DNA of 64,000 bases from Candidatus Bathyarchaeota archaeon. GTDB taxonomy: Archaea > Thermoproteota > Bathyarchaeia > Bathyarchaeales > Bathycorpusculaceae. This document shows positions 9,599 through 18,406 of this stretch, piece after piece; position 1 is the first letter of the stretch; every line of letters begins with the position of its first letter. The DNA is taken from the NCBI GenBank assembly GCA_022865885.1, contig JALHSQ010000134.1, positions 62,001 through 126,000 on the forward strand. Reading direction: 5' to 3'. Below the pieces are notes generated by a model, which searched no databases, was not told the DNA's origin, and saw only the letters and a program-made list of their open reading frames with translations. Made by a program: the position numbers and the translations under genes.

Positions 9599-10136
9599 GC
9601 AACTTAGCGCACGCGTTACTAGCACATCACAATAGTGATTCATTCTGGCCAAGGTCTGTCTCGTTAATTCATAGCATCTTCTTTCTCCGATGTAAAGTTC
9701 TCTGAATTTCCTCCTGCACTTTGAACACCGGGCAATCAAAACAAGCAAGCCAGAAAGAAACCACGGCAGTCAGCTTATTCGATCTTGCGCGTCCGACAAA
9801 TACCCAAACACTCAGGTCGATATAGTTATGTAGTTCTAAATGAAACAGAAAAAAAGGCGTTGGGGGAGACATCTCAACTTGGTTCTGATTCAATCCCGCA
9901 TCTTGACACCAAGCGATAGATGCGTTCCATTTCGGAAATATGGAAAGCCTAAGTAACTCTTCACTTGGTGCGTTTGCGCGCGCTAATAAACTAGAACGCT
10001 TGTTTCTGAACGTCCTCTCCCACTTAGATGCATATTCAGAACTACGCATGTTCTGTTTTCCTAGTTGCTTCTTCTACAGCTCCGCCAAGAGTTAAATATG
10101 AAACTGGAGCCTCTGAGGGAAGGAAGTTGAGCGGAA
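9599..10136. other. intergenic stretch with promoter for the next gene
   Basis: A minus-strand frame at 9669-10049 (126 codons) shows no motif, helix pattern or ribosome site and is probably noise. TTAAATAT at 10092-10099 is a good TATA element for the gene starting at 10137. The rest is unremarkable. Confidence 0.55.
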
Positions 10137-11156
10137 TTGGATGAAGAAAGATTCAGAAGTTTTTGCGCAAAGAGAGGCCTTGATGCTAGTATCATTCAGG
10201 CGAATGTCTTGCTTGCGAGAGAGTTTGAGACATTTCTCAACAGAAAAGATAGGAACAGGAATATGAGTAACGCTGTGCCTGACGACTTGGAGAACTTTGC
10301 ATGTCTTCTGATAGAGAACGGAACGAACACATGGGAGAATTTTCTCGCTCTTCTGCGATATGCCCGCTTCGCAAGCAACAGAGAGGCAGAGATTGCTTTA
10401 CTGGAGCTCATGGATGGCAGTGACGTCTTGGAGAATCTTTCAGAAACGTTGAGACAGACTGTTGGCGAGAGCAAGCGCGATGACATACTCGCTGAAGTCA
10501 AATTGCCCCCGCTTGGCACGAGCTCGAAAGAGAAGCCGAAGATAACCAAGAAATTCATGGAAAGACTTGAGGCCAAGTTGGATGAGAAAACGTGTAGGGA
10601 GATCCTGCTAAGTGGGCCTCATGCTGGTCCAAGAGAAGAGTATTTGCCTGAGCGAAAGGAGTTCCTAGCCTCCAAGAGCATAGATGACTTCTTGGCGAAA
10701 CGACATAGGAAGTATCTCGCCGCGCTTGAAAAACACGTGAAAGAAAAGACATTGTACTTCACTCAGGAAATCGATCAGGGAGTTCTTGAATACGTACGTA
10801 ACACGCCCACCTGTCAAAATGGCGTCAGAGACGGAGACATAATCTACATCACAAAGATTCCGTATAACGCGAAGAAGTGTCTGCATGAAAAGGATGAAAA
10901 GAAGAAACGATACTACTACTGCCATTGTCCTTGGGTGCGGGAAGCCATAAAATCAGGTGTGAAGATCTCGCCCAATTTCTGCTATTGCAGCGCTGGCTTT
11001 GAGAAGCGACCATGGGATGTTATTTTCGATCAGCCTGTTGAGGCGGACGTCATCGAGACTGTCTTGAAAGGTGATCTTGTCTGCAAGTTCGCCATACACA
11101 TACCCAAAAGCTTCCATGAGTCAAAGGGAACAACCCAGAAGAAGAGGAAGGAGTAA
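10137..11156 (+). CDS. Cys/His-rich protein of unknown function (possibly DUF6144-like)
   Basis: 339 residues, function not recognised with certainty. The N-terminal 200 residues are helical and charged and include an alpha-rich SAM/HEAT-like stretch. The C-terminal third is the conserved part: CQNGVRDGD, then YYYCHCPWVREAI, then FCYCSAGFEKRPW, then VLKGDLVCKFAIHIP. The paired cysteines and histidine could bind a metal, and the ending resembles families in which CYCSAGF and GD.xCxF occur together (DUF6144 or ATC-hydrolase-like proteins), by memory only. TTG start at 10137, with a TATA element at 10092-10099. It stands alone with its own promoter. Confidence 0.65.
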   Translation: MDEERFRSFCAKRGLDASIIQANVLLAREFETFLNRKDRNRNMSNAVPDDLENFACLLIENGTNTWENFLALLRYARFASNREAEIALLELMDGSDVLENLSETLRQTVGESKRDDILAEVKLPPLGTSSKEKPKITKKFMERLEAKLDEKTCREILLSGPHAGPREEYLPERKEFLASKSIDDFLAKRHRKYLAALEKHVKEKTLYFTQEIDQGVLEYVRNTPTCQNGVRDGDIIYITKIPYNAKKCLHEKDEKKKRYYYCHCPWVREAIKSGVKISPNFCYCSAGFEKRPWDVIFDQPVEADVIETVLKGDLVCKFAIHIPKSFHESKGTTQKKRKE

Positions 11157-11208
11157 ACAAGTAACATAAATCGCTCCTCTTGAGCAAACGCTATGCGCAC
11201 GACTGACT

Positions 11209-11505
11209 CTAATCTTGCCCGAATTTCGACGATAGGCCTTGCTTCATCGCGAGTAGTATGTTGTCCTTGAATTCTTGGAAACAGGAGCTTAACCGTTCCG
11301 CGTCAGTCTTTGACATGCCATGCAAGACGAGCTGCTTCTCAAATGCCCTTCTAGTCTTTCTGACTCGCCAGCCAAGCGTTATGTACATCCAGAATAGGCC
11401 AAGCATCATACGAATCAGGTGTGGCCCTGATCTGATTAAAGCAATAAAGATAGAGGAAGCTTCAGTTCCCGCTCTTCCATTTGAGGCAATGTTTGGGTTA
11501 CTCAT
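11209..11505 (-). CDS. small membrane protein of unknown function
   Basis: 98 residues from ATG at 11505; the frame is open to 11541, but ATGAGTAA at 11505 couples this start to the stop of the gene before it. One membrane segment, IRMMLGLFWMYITLGW, is followed by a basic helix (RVRKTRRAFEKQL) and a short amphipathic domain HGMSKTDAERLSSCFQEF. It is the last of a run of four small minus-strand genes. Function is not known; the pattern suggests a membrane anchor for its upstream partner. Confidence 0.68.
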   Translation of the reverse strand: MSNPNIASNGRAGTEASSIFIALIRSGPHLIRMMLGLFWMYITLGWRVRKTRRAFEKQLVLHGMSKTDAERLSSCFQEFKDNILLAMKQGLSSKFGQD

Positions 11506-11863
11506 CTTCTTCGTCTCTGTTGTGTTTTTTCTCGAAGGCATTTGCTATTTTCTCTCCGATGTCCGCCCCTGACCCCTTTCCTTTGCCAACGTTCCTTAAC
11601 ATGTCACCGAGGCTTGTAAAGGTGTGCATGTAGTCTTCTGTCAGCTTGACTGCTACTGCTTCTGGCAATCCTCCGTTCTTAAGTTCTTTGTAGTATGCGG
11701 CTGCAGCTTTTCCCATGTTTTTTCCCGCTTCTTCAGAGAATACTGATTCCAGCAAGCTTCGTATTAGTTTCGGAACCTCCGCGGAAACTACACCGAGAAT
11801 CTCCTTGACCTCTTTAGCCTCGTGCTCTGCATCTTTTTCTTCTTTGTCTATCATTTTTTTCAC
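11498..11863 (-). CDS. small acidic helical protein of unknown function
   Basis: 121 residues. It begins with a highly charged helix and continues with a predicted all-helical core, IRSLLESVFSEEAGKNMGKA and LPEAVAVKLTEDYMHTFTSL. The C-terminus is charged. No signal peptide or membrane segment. Its stop overlaps the start of the membrane protein gene downstream, so the two products are probably made together and may interact. Not recognised as a named family. Confidence 0.72.
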   Translation of the reverse strand: MKKMIDKEEKDAEHEAKEVKEILGVVSAEVPKLIRSLLESVFSEEAGKNMGKAAAAYYKELKNGGLPEAVAVKLTEDYMHTFTSLGDMLRNVGKGKGSGADIGEKIANAFEKKHNRDEEDE

Positions 11864-11874
11864 CTCCCACAGTT

Positions 11875-12078
11875 CTAAACAAACGTTAAGTGTGACAATA
11901 CTTGAGTAGATCCCACTCTTATTCTGTCTATTCTAGCTTTTACCTCATCTATGCTAGTTCCTTCCCTACTAGGTTGTGAAAATATCCCAGTAGTCATAGG
12001 TGGCGTTACAGGCATACTTTGTCTAAAGCCTGCCATAGCCGGCATTCCTCTTCTGGGAAACAATCCATCGTGCTTCAT
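11875..12078 (-). CDS. small Met/Pro-rich protein of unknown function
   Basis: 67 residues from ATG at 12078, which has GAGGTG 6 bases upstream; GTG at 12087 is the outer alternative. The N-terminal half is rich in Met, Pro and Gly (MPAMAGF, MPVTPPM). The C-terminal half has one helix with SIDEVKARIDRIRV. It sits 11 bases before the acidic helical protein gene and has a ribosome site of its own, so it is probably real, but no function can be given. Confidence 0.55.
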   Translation of the reverse strand: MKHDGLFPRRGMPAMAGFRQSMPVTPPMTTGIFSQPSREGTSIDEVKARIDRIRVGSTQVLSHLTFV

Positions 12079-12145
12079 ACACTTCACCTCAAAACAATAA
12101 AGGGCTGGTCACTCTAGTTAGGTGTTCTGCGCAGAAGTGGCCATC

Positions 12146-12592
12146 TTACTGACCAGTTTCTTCAATCAATTGATAGGTCGGAATTCTCTCCTGGGTCTTC
12201 AGCAAGGTGCCTTGCTTGACGAGTTTTTCCACTCTTCCTCGAACGATGCGTCTGCTGGCTTTTCCCCTCATCGCAGCCACTTGCCGAGTAATTGCTGAAA
12301 TGTTCATAGCTCCTTTCACAGCCAACGCTTGGATGACACACCTTGAAATGTCATCTTGAGCGATTTCCTTCTGCCGTAGATATTTCTCGGCGTTCTTTAG
12401 GCGAGAGGCGATCTTCAAAGGCTCTCCGTACATGCCTATGCCTACTCTTGTCAGCTGTACTGCGGCAGCTAGTCCTTCGTATTCTGGTCTTTCCATGATT
12501 AATCTCTCAAGGAGGTCGAGGCGGTGGATTATCTGATCGAGTTTCTTGCTCAATTCCTCTGTGTTTGAGGTTGATTTCTCTTCTCGACTCAA
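12146..12592 (-). CDS. coiled-coil winged-helix protein, likely transcription regulator
   Basis: 148 residues. Residues 10-40 form a heptad-like helix (ELSKKLDQIIHRLDLLERL), suiting dimer formation. The C-terminal 70 residues read as a winged helix: helix AMNISAITRQVAAM, then the recognition region RGKASRRIVRGRVEKLVKQG, then a wing LLKTQERIPTYQL. It is upstream of the three small genes on the same strand, with 67 bases between it and the nearest, and may control them. Confidence 0.72.
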   Translation of the reverse strand: MSREEKSTSNTEELSKKLDQIIHRLDLLERLIMERPEYEGLAAAVQLTRVGIGMYGEPLKIASRLKNAEKYLRQKEIAQDDISRCVIQALAVKGAMNISAITRQVAAMRGKASRRIVRGRVEKLVKQGTLLKTQERIPTYQLIEETGQ

Positions 12593-12959
12593 GCTTTTCC
12601 AGCTTCTCAGGCGCGGCTTAGATAACTAGCGTATTTGTGACTTAAATGGTGTTGCGGAGAGGGTGGAAAATTCAGCGAGTCCAAGGGGTAGGTCTGCATG
12701 GTTGTTGATATGTCATCCAGAAGAACTGCCATTCTTGTCGAATTAGTTTTCTCAGCTCTCCCAACCATGCATGATCCAGCTATCTCCCACAGGCGACTCT
12801 GGCTTGCACCAAAGAGAGGAACAGAGGAACAATAGCGCGTGCTTGGTGCCAACGAGGTCCGAGTTCTGATTTGACTGCGAAAGCAAAGCAGCCGTGTGCA
12901 GCTTCGGGCAGAGTACGACGCAAAGCATTTAATCCTGAACCAAACACTCTGAAGATGAA
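12593..12959. other. intergenic stretch holding divergent promoters
   Basis: Lies between the winged-helix gene (minus) and pepF (plus). CATTTAAT near 12926-12933 is a plausible TATA element for pepF, about 27-35 bases before its start, so the message may be leaderless. A frame at 12607-12852 on the minus strand is not supported. A short sequence AATAGCGCGTGCT at 12831 recurs at 19738. Confidence 0.5.
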
Positions 12960-14753
12960 GTGTTTCTCATGACCAAAAGCGACATTGCATGGGATCTATC
13001 CGAACTATTTCCAAGCACATCGGATCCTTCAGTCCAGAAAACCCTTGATAACCTTTGTAAGATGGCAGAGAGTTTTGCGGGGAAGCATCAAGGGAAAATC
13101 AAGAGTCTCTCAGCCAAAGACTTGGTGAAGTGTATTCAACAATATGAGGCATTCCGAGTCAAACTTGATGATGTTTCGTTATTTGCAGGTCTGTCTTTTT
13201 GGGCCAACATGACCTTGCCAGATGTGCAATTACTTCATGACAAAGTGACGAAAACCGAAGCGAAGCTAGGCAAACTGCTGGCGTTCTTTGAACTCGAAGT
13301 TGGCGCTCTAGTCTCCAAGAAGCCGAAGATTGTTTCCGACCCTGCAGTGGCAGATTACAAGCATTTTCTGGAGAGATTGAAGAGGCAAGTTGCCCACCAG
13401 TTGTCTGAAGTTGAAGAGCAGTTGATCATTGAAAAAGACCAGTTTGGGGTAAAAGCTTGGGAGGAATTGCAGAGCAAGTGGCTCAATACCCGCATGTTCA
13501 AAGTCGAAGTTGAAGGCAAGAAGAAGTCTCTGTCATACGGTGAAGCTCATGGTTTGCTTCCTCATCCAGACCGGAAGACCCGGGAATCCGCAAACAAATC
13601 GATCTACGGTCTCCTAGGAGAACAGGGTGAGGTTTTCTCGTCGGCCCTGAGAAACATCTGCAACGACTGGCTAAGCGTGTGTGAAAGAAGGAAATATGAT
13701 TCTCCAATGCATGCAAGCCTAATAACAAATGACATTGACCAGCGCACAATCGACAATCTACTGAAAGTCATTGCAGACCACACTAGCCTTTATCGCGGAT
13801 ACCTCAAGCTAAAAGCTAAGATGATGAAACTGCCGAAACTCGGCTGCCACGACATAGTCGCCCCCTTACCTGATGAATCCCGAATGGAATTCGATTACAA
13901 CAAGGCCAGAAACCTCGTCGTCAAAGCCTACGCCAAATTTGACGAGGAATATGCCTCTGCGACAAAAGACATGTTCACCAAGAGACACTTGGATTCTTCG
14001 CCAAGGTTTGGCAAGCAAAATGGTGCTTTCTGCGCACGCTGGGTCAGTGGGAAATCTGCTTTCATACTCAACAGCTTCAACGGAACACTGAATGACATTT
14101 TCACTTTGGCCCATGAACTCGGCCATGCGACGCATGATTACTATTCGGAGAAGAGCCAGACAATTCTGAACTTGGATGTTCCAAGTATTGTTGCGGAAAC
14201 TGCCTCGATTTTTGGTGAGCTGCTGCTTACTGATCTTCTGCTCAGCGAAGCAAAATCAAGAAAAGAAAAGAGGGCAATTATTAGCTTTGTTCTTGATCAG
14301 GCGGGAATGGTTATCTTCCAAGTTACTGCTAGAGCATGGTTCGAGCAAGACCTGTACGACGCGATTAAGCGAGGCGAATACCTTAATCATGAGACCATCT
14401 GCAAGTATTGGACCTCGGCTAGAGACAGGGTTTACAGTGATTCGGTGGAATGGTTTAATGAAATGGAAGCAGAATGGACCATGAAACCGCACTACTACAT
14501 GGCTAACTTCAGATTCTACAACTACCCTTACGTCTATGCGCAGCTGTTCGTCTATGCCCTTTACCAGAAATACTTGGAAGAAGGCAAGAAGTTCGTTCCC
14601 AAATTCAAGATAGCTCTCTCAGCCGGCAGCAGCGTCTCTCCAGTTGAAATAGGCAGAATGGTAAACCTTGACGTGACGGACGTAGGCTTCTGGAAACTTG
14701 GGATGAAACGCTACGAGCATTTCCTTCAGGAACTTGAAAAAATCGCCAGCTAG
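12960..14753 (+). CDS. pepF: M3 family oligoendopeptidase F
   Basis: Zinc metallopeptidase that cuts peptides of roughly 6-20 residues in the cytoplasm. It has 597 residues, the family length. The zinc motif HELGH is at residues 385-389, and a downstream VAETASIFGE supplies the third ligand Glu. The substrate-binding C-terminus has HYYMANFRFYNYPYVYAQL, typical of PepF. GTG at 12960 or ATG at 12969 may be the start; neither has a ribosome site, fitting a leaderless message from the TATA element upstream. It stands alone and faces a DUF401 permease gene tail to tail. Confidence 0.92.
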   Translation: MFLMTKSDIAWDLSELFPSTSDPSVQKTLDNLCKMAESFAGKHQGKIKSLSAKDLVKCIQQYEAFRVKLDDVSLFAGLSFWANMTLPDVQLLHDKVTKTEAKLGKLLAFFELEVGALVSKKPKIVSDPAVADYKHFLERLKRQVAHQLSEVEEQLIIEKDQFGVKAWEELQSKWLNTRMFKVEVEGKKKSLSYGEAHGLLPHPDRKTRESANKSIYGLLGEQGEVFSSALRNICNDWLSVCERRKYDSPMHASLITNDIDQRTIDNLLKVIADHTSLYRGYLKLKAKMMKLPKLGCHDIVAPLPDESRMEFDYNKARNLVVKAYAKFDEEYASATKDMFTKRHLDSSPRFGKQNGAFCARWVSGKSAFILNSFNGTLNDIFTLAHELGHATHDYYSEKSQTILNLDVPSIVAETASIFGELLLTDLLLSEAKSRKEKRAIISFVLDQAGMVIFQVTARAWFEQDLYDAIKRGEYLNHETICKYWTSARDRVYSDSVEWFNEMEAEWTMKPHYYMANFRFYNYPYVYAQLFVYALYQKYLEEGKKFVPKFKIALSAGSSVSPVEIGRMVNLDVTDVGFWKLGMKRYEHFLQELEKIAS

Positions 14754-14854
14754 CTTAGACACAGACAGAGAGAGAACAGAGAGCAAGTTTTCACTGGGAT
14801 TCGTCCAAGTGCGCGAGAAATTGTCACTTAGCTGTTCAAAGCCGACGCTAGATC

Positions 14855-16063
14855 CTATGGAATAAGGTACATCAAGATTGTCGCTGCGAACGTGACGAGC
14901 AAAGACGGGATCAGATACTTGTAAAGCTTGCCTAGAGGGCACTTGAAGTATTCAGCGGTGAGAATCAAGCAAAGGTGCGTTGGTGCGACGAGATAGCCGA
15001 GATAGCTGCTCATGTATAGCAAGGAAGCGCTCCTACCAGTGAAACTTACTATTCCGGCAAGAATTGAGACGCTTATGGCTATGCCTCCTGAAGGAGAACC
15101 AGTTATGGCGCCGAGGAATGCTGGAATAACGATGAGCAACAGAAGGACATTGACGCTTCCATTAGACACGAAGGAACCGAAAATCTGAGAAATCCCAATG
15201 GCGTCGGCCACGTTTCTTAGCAAGAATGCTCCGTATGCTGCCAGTGTTATTCCCCAAATGGCCCAGCTTCTCAATGGCTTAGCTAAGACTCTCAAGCGTG
15301 GCTTGGCAATAACTAGAAGGAAGGCTATTCCCACGAATGGTGCTATGGAAACGTCAACAAAGAATACCACCACGATCACTATTGTCGCTAGAATCGGAAG
15401 AAACGCTGTGACGAACCTTCTTAGTTCCAAGCTGCGATCTGCCTTTGTCGCTTCGCTTTTTGCTTGTTTAGGTGTCTTGCGCAAGCCAACGAGATAGCCG
15501 ATCACAACCATTACAGCAACAACCGGGATTTGGCGTATTACCAGAGTAGTCACTGTCACTCCGGTAAGCGTAGCGGCGAGTATCAGAACTTGACTAACGG
15601 GATAAACAGGAAAAATCGTGTGCCTGAACCATAGATTCACGTAGGTTTTCTTATCTTCCCTTAACCCAAGCTTCTCCGTTTCAGCTTCAACAAGTGGGGC
15701 TGACATTAATGCTCCGCCTCCAACCGGCAAAAGCCCTATTGCGGCAGGAAGCACACTAACCGTTAGTTTCGCGTTGTTTACCAGTCTACCTAGGCTTTCG
15801 CTCAATACGTCTATTGTTTTTGTTTCCTTGTACAACATGCTCAGAAGCATTATGCCGAAAGTCGCAGCTACCAGCGAGATGGTGAGTGGGTCGATCGTGG
15901 TTCTGACAATCACCGCCCAAATAGAAGGCAAGTCGAGAGCAAACAAAGCTAAGAACAGAGCTGCCGCGTTCAACGTTATTCCAAGGTTAACCCGCTTGTA
16001 CACCAGTAAACCAAGGAGGCAAAACGCAGCAATCAATGCAGCCAACGGATCTAACAGTCCCAA
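14855..16063 (-). CDS. DUF401 family membrane protein, putative permease
   Basis: 402 residues with about ten hydrophobic segments. The conserved loop LPAAIGLLPVGGGALMSAPL near residue 110 and the NLWFRHTIFPVYPVSQ region mark DUF401, a branch of the ion-transporter superfamily whose substrate is not known. A second symmetric half has FLGAITGSPSGGIAISV, which resembles a helical-hairpin re-entrant loop. Monocistronic; its stop is 102 bases past the pepF stop, on the opposite strand. Confidence 0.8.
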   Translation of the reverse strand: MGLLDPLAALIAAFCLLGLLVYKRVNLGITLNAAALFLALFALDLPSIWAVIVRTTIDPLTISLVAATFGIMLLSMLYKETKTIDVLSESLGRLVNNAKLTVSVLPAAIGLLPVGGGALMSAPLVEAETEKLGLREDKKTYVNLWFRHTIFPVYPVSQVLILAATLTGVTVTTLVIRQIPVVAVMVVIGYLVGLRKTPKQAKSEATKADRSLELRRFVTAFLPILATIVIVVVFFVDVSIAPFVGIAFLLVIAKPRLRVLAKPLRSWAIWGITLAAYGAFLLRNVADAIGISQIFGSFVSNGSVNVLLLLIVIPAFLGAITGSPSGGIAISVSILAGIVSFTGRSASLLYMSSYLGYLVAPTHLCLILTAEYFKCPLGKLYKYLIPSLLVTFAATILMYLIP

Positions 16064-16413
16064 ACACTAATCTTCCCTTTCAGCTGTTCGGAGACGAAGT
16101 CATGAGCCAGCCTCTTAATCCTTTTCCTAACAAGAACAGGAAAAGTGAGTATTGCTCAACATAGCACGGACGCAAAGGAACCAGTCAACACATCCTCACG
16201 TAGGAGCAATGTTGTCTGCCTTCCTAACATGTGAGAATCTTGGTATGCTGATTCTTCTGTCATTAAGGCTGTATCACCCTGCAGCATTGTGCAGTCGTAG
16301 TCTAGCTTGGACCAACACTTCTATGGAGAAATCTCCCGCAACTCCCTCTTTTTCTAGGTTTCCACAAAACTCGTTCTTCAGGTCTTTGCTTCCACAGTAC
16401 AAGCGACACTTTT
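16064..16413. other. intergenic stretch with a tRNA-like fragment and repeat copy A
   Basis: No convincing gene. Bases 16291-16314 resemble the first 24 bases of the tRNA-Gly at 18079 (about 20 of 24 identical: GCAGTCGTAGTCTAGCTTGG) but no tRNA 3' half follows. At 16332-16353 is copy A of a dispersed 22-base motif with a T tract. Confidence 0.55.
16332..16353. repeat. dispersed intergenic motif, copy A
   Basis: TCTCCCGCAACTCCC followed by a CT-rich and T-rich tail. Nearly identical to copy B (33392-33413) and similar to copy C (34087-34108). All three copies are intergenic. On the plus strand the T tract could terminate a transcript; on the minus strand the motif reads GGGAGTTGCGGGAGA after a run of A. 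Confidence 0.6.
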
Positions 16414-17772
16414 TCACTTTGGTGGATGCAACGATCTTCTCAAAGCCGTTACTCCTGCGCCGAGGGCAAGGCCTATGCTGCTTTTGCTGAATGCTTCGTC
16501 AAGCGCTTCAATCACGCGATCGATATCCTCCTTTTGGACGTTGAGTGGAGGCTGAAGACGGAGGATATCCTGTCTATGGTCGTAATTGCCAAGAATGATG
16601 TGGTGCTTGTTCCACATTCTACTTATGACCCAACTTGAAAGCGCGAGCGCGCCCCCTTTCCCGCTGGGCAATTCAATCCCTAATAGCAGACCTAGTCCGC
16701 GAACCGCCTTGATGTTTTCATGGTGTGTCTTCAGTTCTTCCAACCTTTGAAGAGTGTATTCTCCCATTTTCTTTGCGTGTTCCACCAACCCGTCTCGAAC
16801 AAGGATCTCCATAGCTTTGAGTGCTGCTGCACAAGCTTTAGGGTTGCCACGGAACGTCGAGATAAGAGACTCCCAGCTGTCCTCTCTACCGTAAGCTTTT
16901 TTCCAAATCTCAAAGCTTGTGACCGAGGCGCTTATCGGCAACACTCCTGCACTAAGCGCTTTGCCAACTACGGTAATGTCTGGTTTCACACCTTCATGCT
17001 CAGCCGCGAACATCCTGCCAGTTCTGCCGAAGCCTGTCTGAATCTCGTCAAAAATCAACAGTGCACCATACTTGTTGCACAATTCTTGTACGCCTGGCAA
17101 GTAGCCTTTGGGGGGTATATTGCAGCCTCCTTCTGCTTGTACAGGCTCTACGATAAAGGCGGCGACATCGCCCTTTCTTAGATTCGACTCTAATGCTTGA
17201 AGGTCGCCGAAGGGCACGTTTTCGCAATTGGGCAGAAGAGGTTCAAAGTAACGTCTATATGTTCGTCCAGTGACGGAGAGACTTCCAAAGCTTAGCCCAT
17301 GAAAGGACCCGTCGGCATAGACGAGTCTTTTCTTTCCGGTAGATGCACGGGCGGTCTTTAACGCTATTTCAACTGCCTCTGCTCCTCCACTGCCGAAACA
17401 CGAGATATTGGGGTTGCCCGGAAGGATTCTGTGAAGATTTTCAGCCAAAGCCCCGACCAGCGGATGGATACCAACAATGAAAGAAAGAATTGTTGGCAGA
17501 TTGGCGGCTTGTTGTACGGCAGTAAGTACTTCTGTCGGGTTATGTCCGAGGCTAAGAGCACCATATCCTGCAGTGAAATCGAGGTATTCCTCGCCCTGCT
17601 CGTCAAAGATACGGGTTCCCTCCGCTTTCACAAACCGCTTATCAGTGTTATACAGCTTAAGGATCCTAGCCTCTATGGGGCTAACGTGTTTGGAGAACCT
17701 CTCTACCATCTGACGTTGGCTTGAAGCCAAAGCCTCTTCAAGCGTGATTAAATCTGTCTCTTGAATCTTCAA
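16414..17772 (-). CDS. class III pyridoxal-phosphate aminotransferase
   Basis: 452 residues, fold type I. The cofactor region has GSGGAEAVEIALKTAR and DGSFHGLSFGSLSVT, the Asp motif LLIFDEIQTGFGRTG, and the Schiff-base lysine in TVVGKALSAGVLPIS. It is closest in look to 4-aminobutyrate, putrescine or acetylornithine aminotransferases, but substrate cannot be fixed from sequence. The N-terminal 45 residues precede the catalytic core, which starts with RIFDEQGEEYLDFTAGYG. No lysine or arginine pathway genes are adjacent. It is transcribed alone. Confidence 0.88.
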   Translation of the reverse strand: MKIQETDLITLEEALASSQRQMVERFSKHVSPIEARILKLYNTDKRFVKAEGTRIFDEQGEEYLDFTAGYGALSLGHNPTEVLTAVQQAANLPTILSFIVGIHPLVGALAENLHRILPGNPNISCFGSGGAEAVEIALKTARASTGKKRLVYADGSFHGLSFGSLSVTGRTYRRYFEPLLPNCENVPFGDLQALESNLRKGDVAAFIVEPVQAEGGCNIPPKGYLPGVQELCNKYGALLIFDEIQTGFGRTGRMFAAEHEGVKPDITVVGKALSAGVLPISASVTSFEIWKKAYGREDSWESLISTFRGNPKACAAALKAMEILVRDGLVEHAKKMGEYTLQRLEELKTHHENIKAVRGLGLLLGIELPSGKGGALALSSWVISRMWNKHHIILGNYDHRQDILRLQPPLNVQKEDIDRVIEALDEAFSKSSIGLALGAGVTALRRSLHPPK

Positions 17773-17912
17773 TCTGCAACAACTTCCAAAATGCTTCTAG
17801 AAAGAAATTGCCGTGGAACACAGATAAAACTATCGCGCACGCGAACATCAGCTTCCCTTCTCCAGAATAGGTATGCCTTTGTCTGCATCAAGAACACGCT
17901 AAGATACATCAC

Positions 17913-18050
17913 GTGATCAACTTCGAGTCAGAAGAATACACATGCAAGGCAGTGTCAACCTCCAAGGAAGCTTCAGAGCTTGTAGAAGCTGGCTTCCAAT
18001 ACGTCTGCACAACGCCCGAAAACGCAACGCTCTTTAGGAAAAGGAAATAA
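17913..18050 (+). CDS. 45-residue conserved-looking small protein
   Basis: A short gene read from GTG at 17913 to TAA at 18050. The product has a compact layout: a strand NFESEEYTCKAVS, a helix SKEASELVEAGFQYVCTT, a strand ATLFRKRK. The ELVEAGFQYV-to-LFRKRK arrangement is one I associate with very small archaeal proteins, and codon use is regular. Function unknown. It ends 28 bases before tRNA-Gly on the same strand. No strong ribosome site is visible, so a leaderless message is possible. Confidence 0.6.
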   Translation: MINFESEEYTCKAVSTSKEASELVEAGFQYVCTTPENATLFRKRK

Positions 18051-18078
18051 GGAAAAGAATACCCTAGTCCCTCCCAGA

Positions 18079-18156
18079 GCGGTCGTAGTCTAGCCTGGAC
18101 TAGGACATCAGCCTGCCACGCTGACGACCCGGGTTCAAATCTCGGCGACCGCACCA
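18079..18156 (+). tRNA. tRNA-Gly (GCC), CCA encoded
   Basis: Full cloverleaf. Acceptor GCGGTCG pairs with CGACCGC, the D arm is TAGTCTAGCCTGGACTA, and the anticodon stem-loop TCAGC-CTGCCAC-GCTGA gives anticodon GCC. The T arm contains GTTCAAAT, discriminator is A, and CCA is encoded at 18154-18156. No intron. Confidence 0.95.
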
Positions 18157-18406
18157 CATTCCTTGTTCAAGGAGAAACCGTGTTTTTGACTTGCTATTGA
18201 TGAAGAGTTGCCAGACTGGTTACATGGTCTTATCAAATCTGCAATGCCTGAAATTCCATTCTCAACCCTGAGGTCGCGTATGTTCCATTATCTTTTCATG
18301 CGCGACTAAGAAGAAGGATTGGAGACAAAATCATTGACACGCGAATTCGCGCTAGGTGCTTTGGAGCGAGATCTGGAGCCTCTTTTGCTACTGTTCCAAT
18401 GGGACG

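Noticed and set aside
9669-10049. 126-codon minus-strand frame
   Set aside because: No recognisable domain or start signal and a random look; spacer with a promoter for the next gene.
12607-12852. 81-codon minus-strand frame before pepF
   Set aside because: Overlaps the promoter region, lacks a ribosome site and shows no domain.
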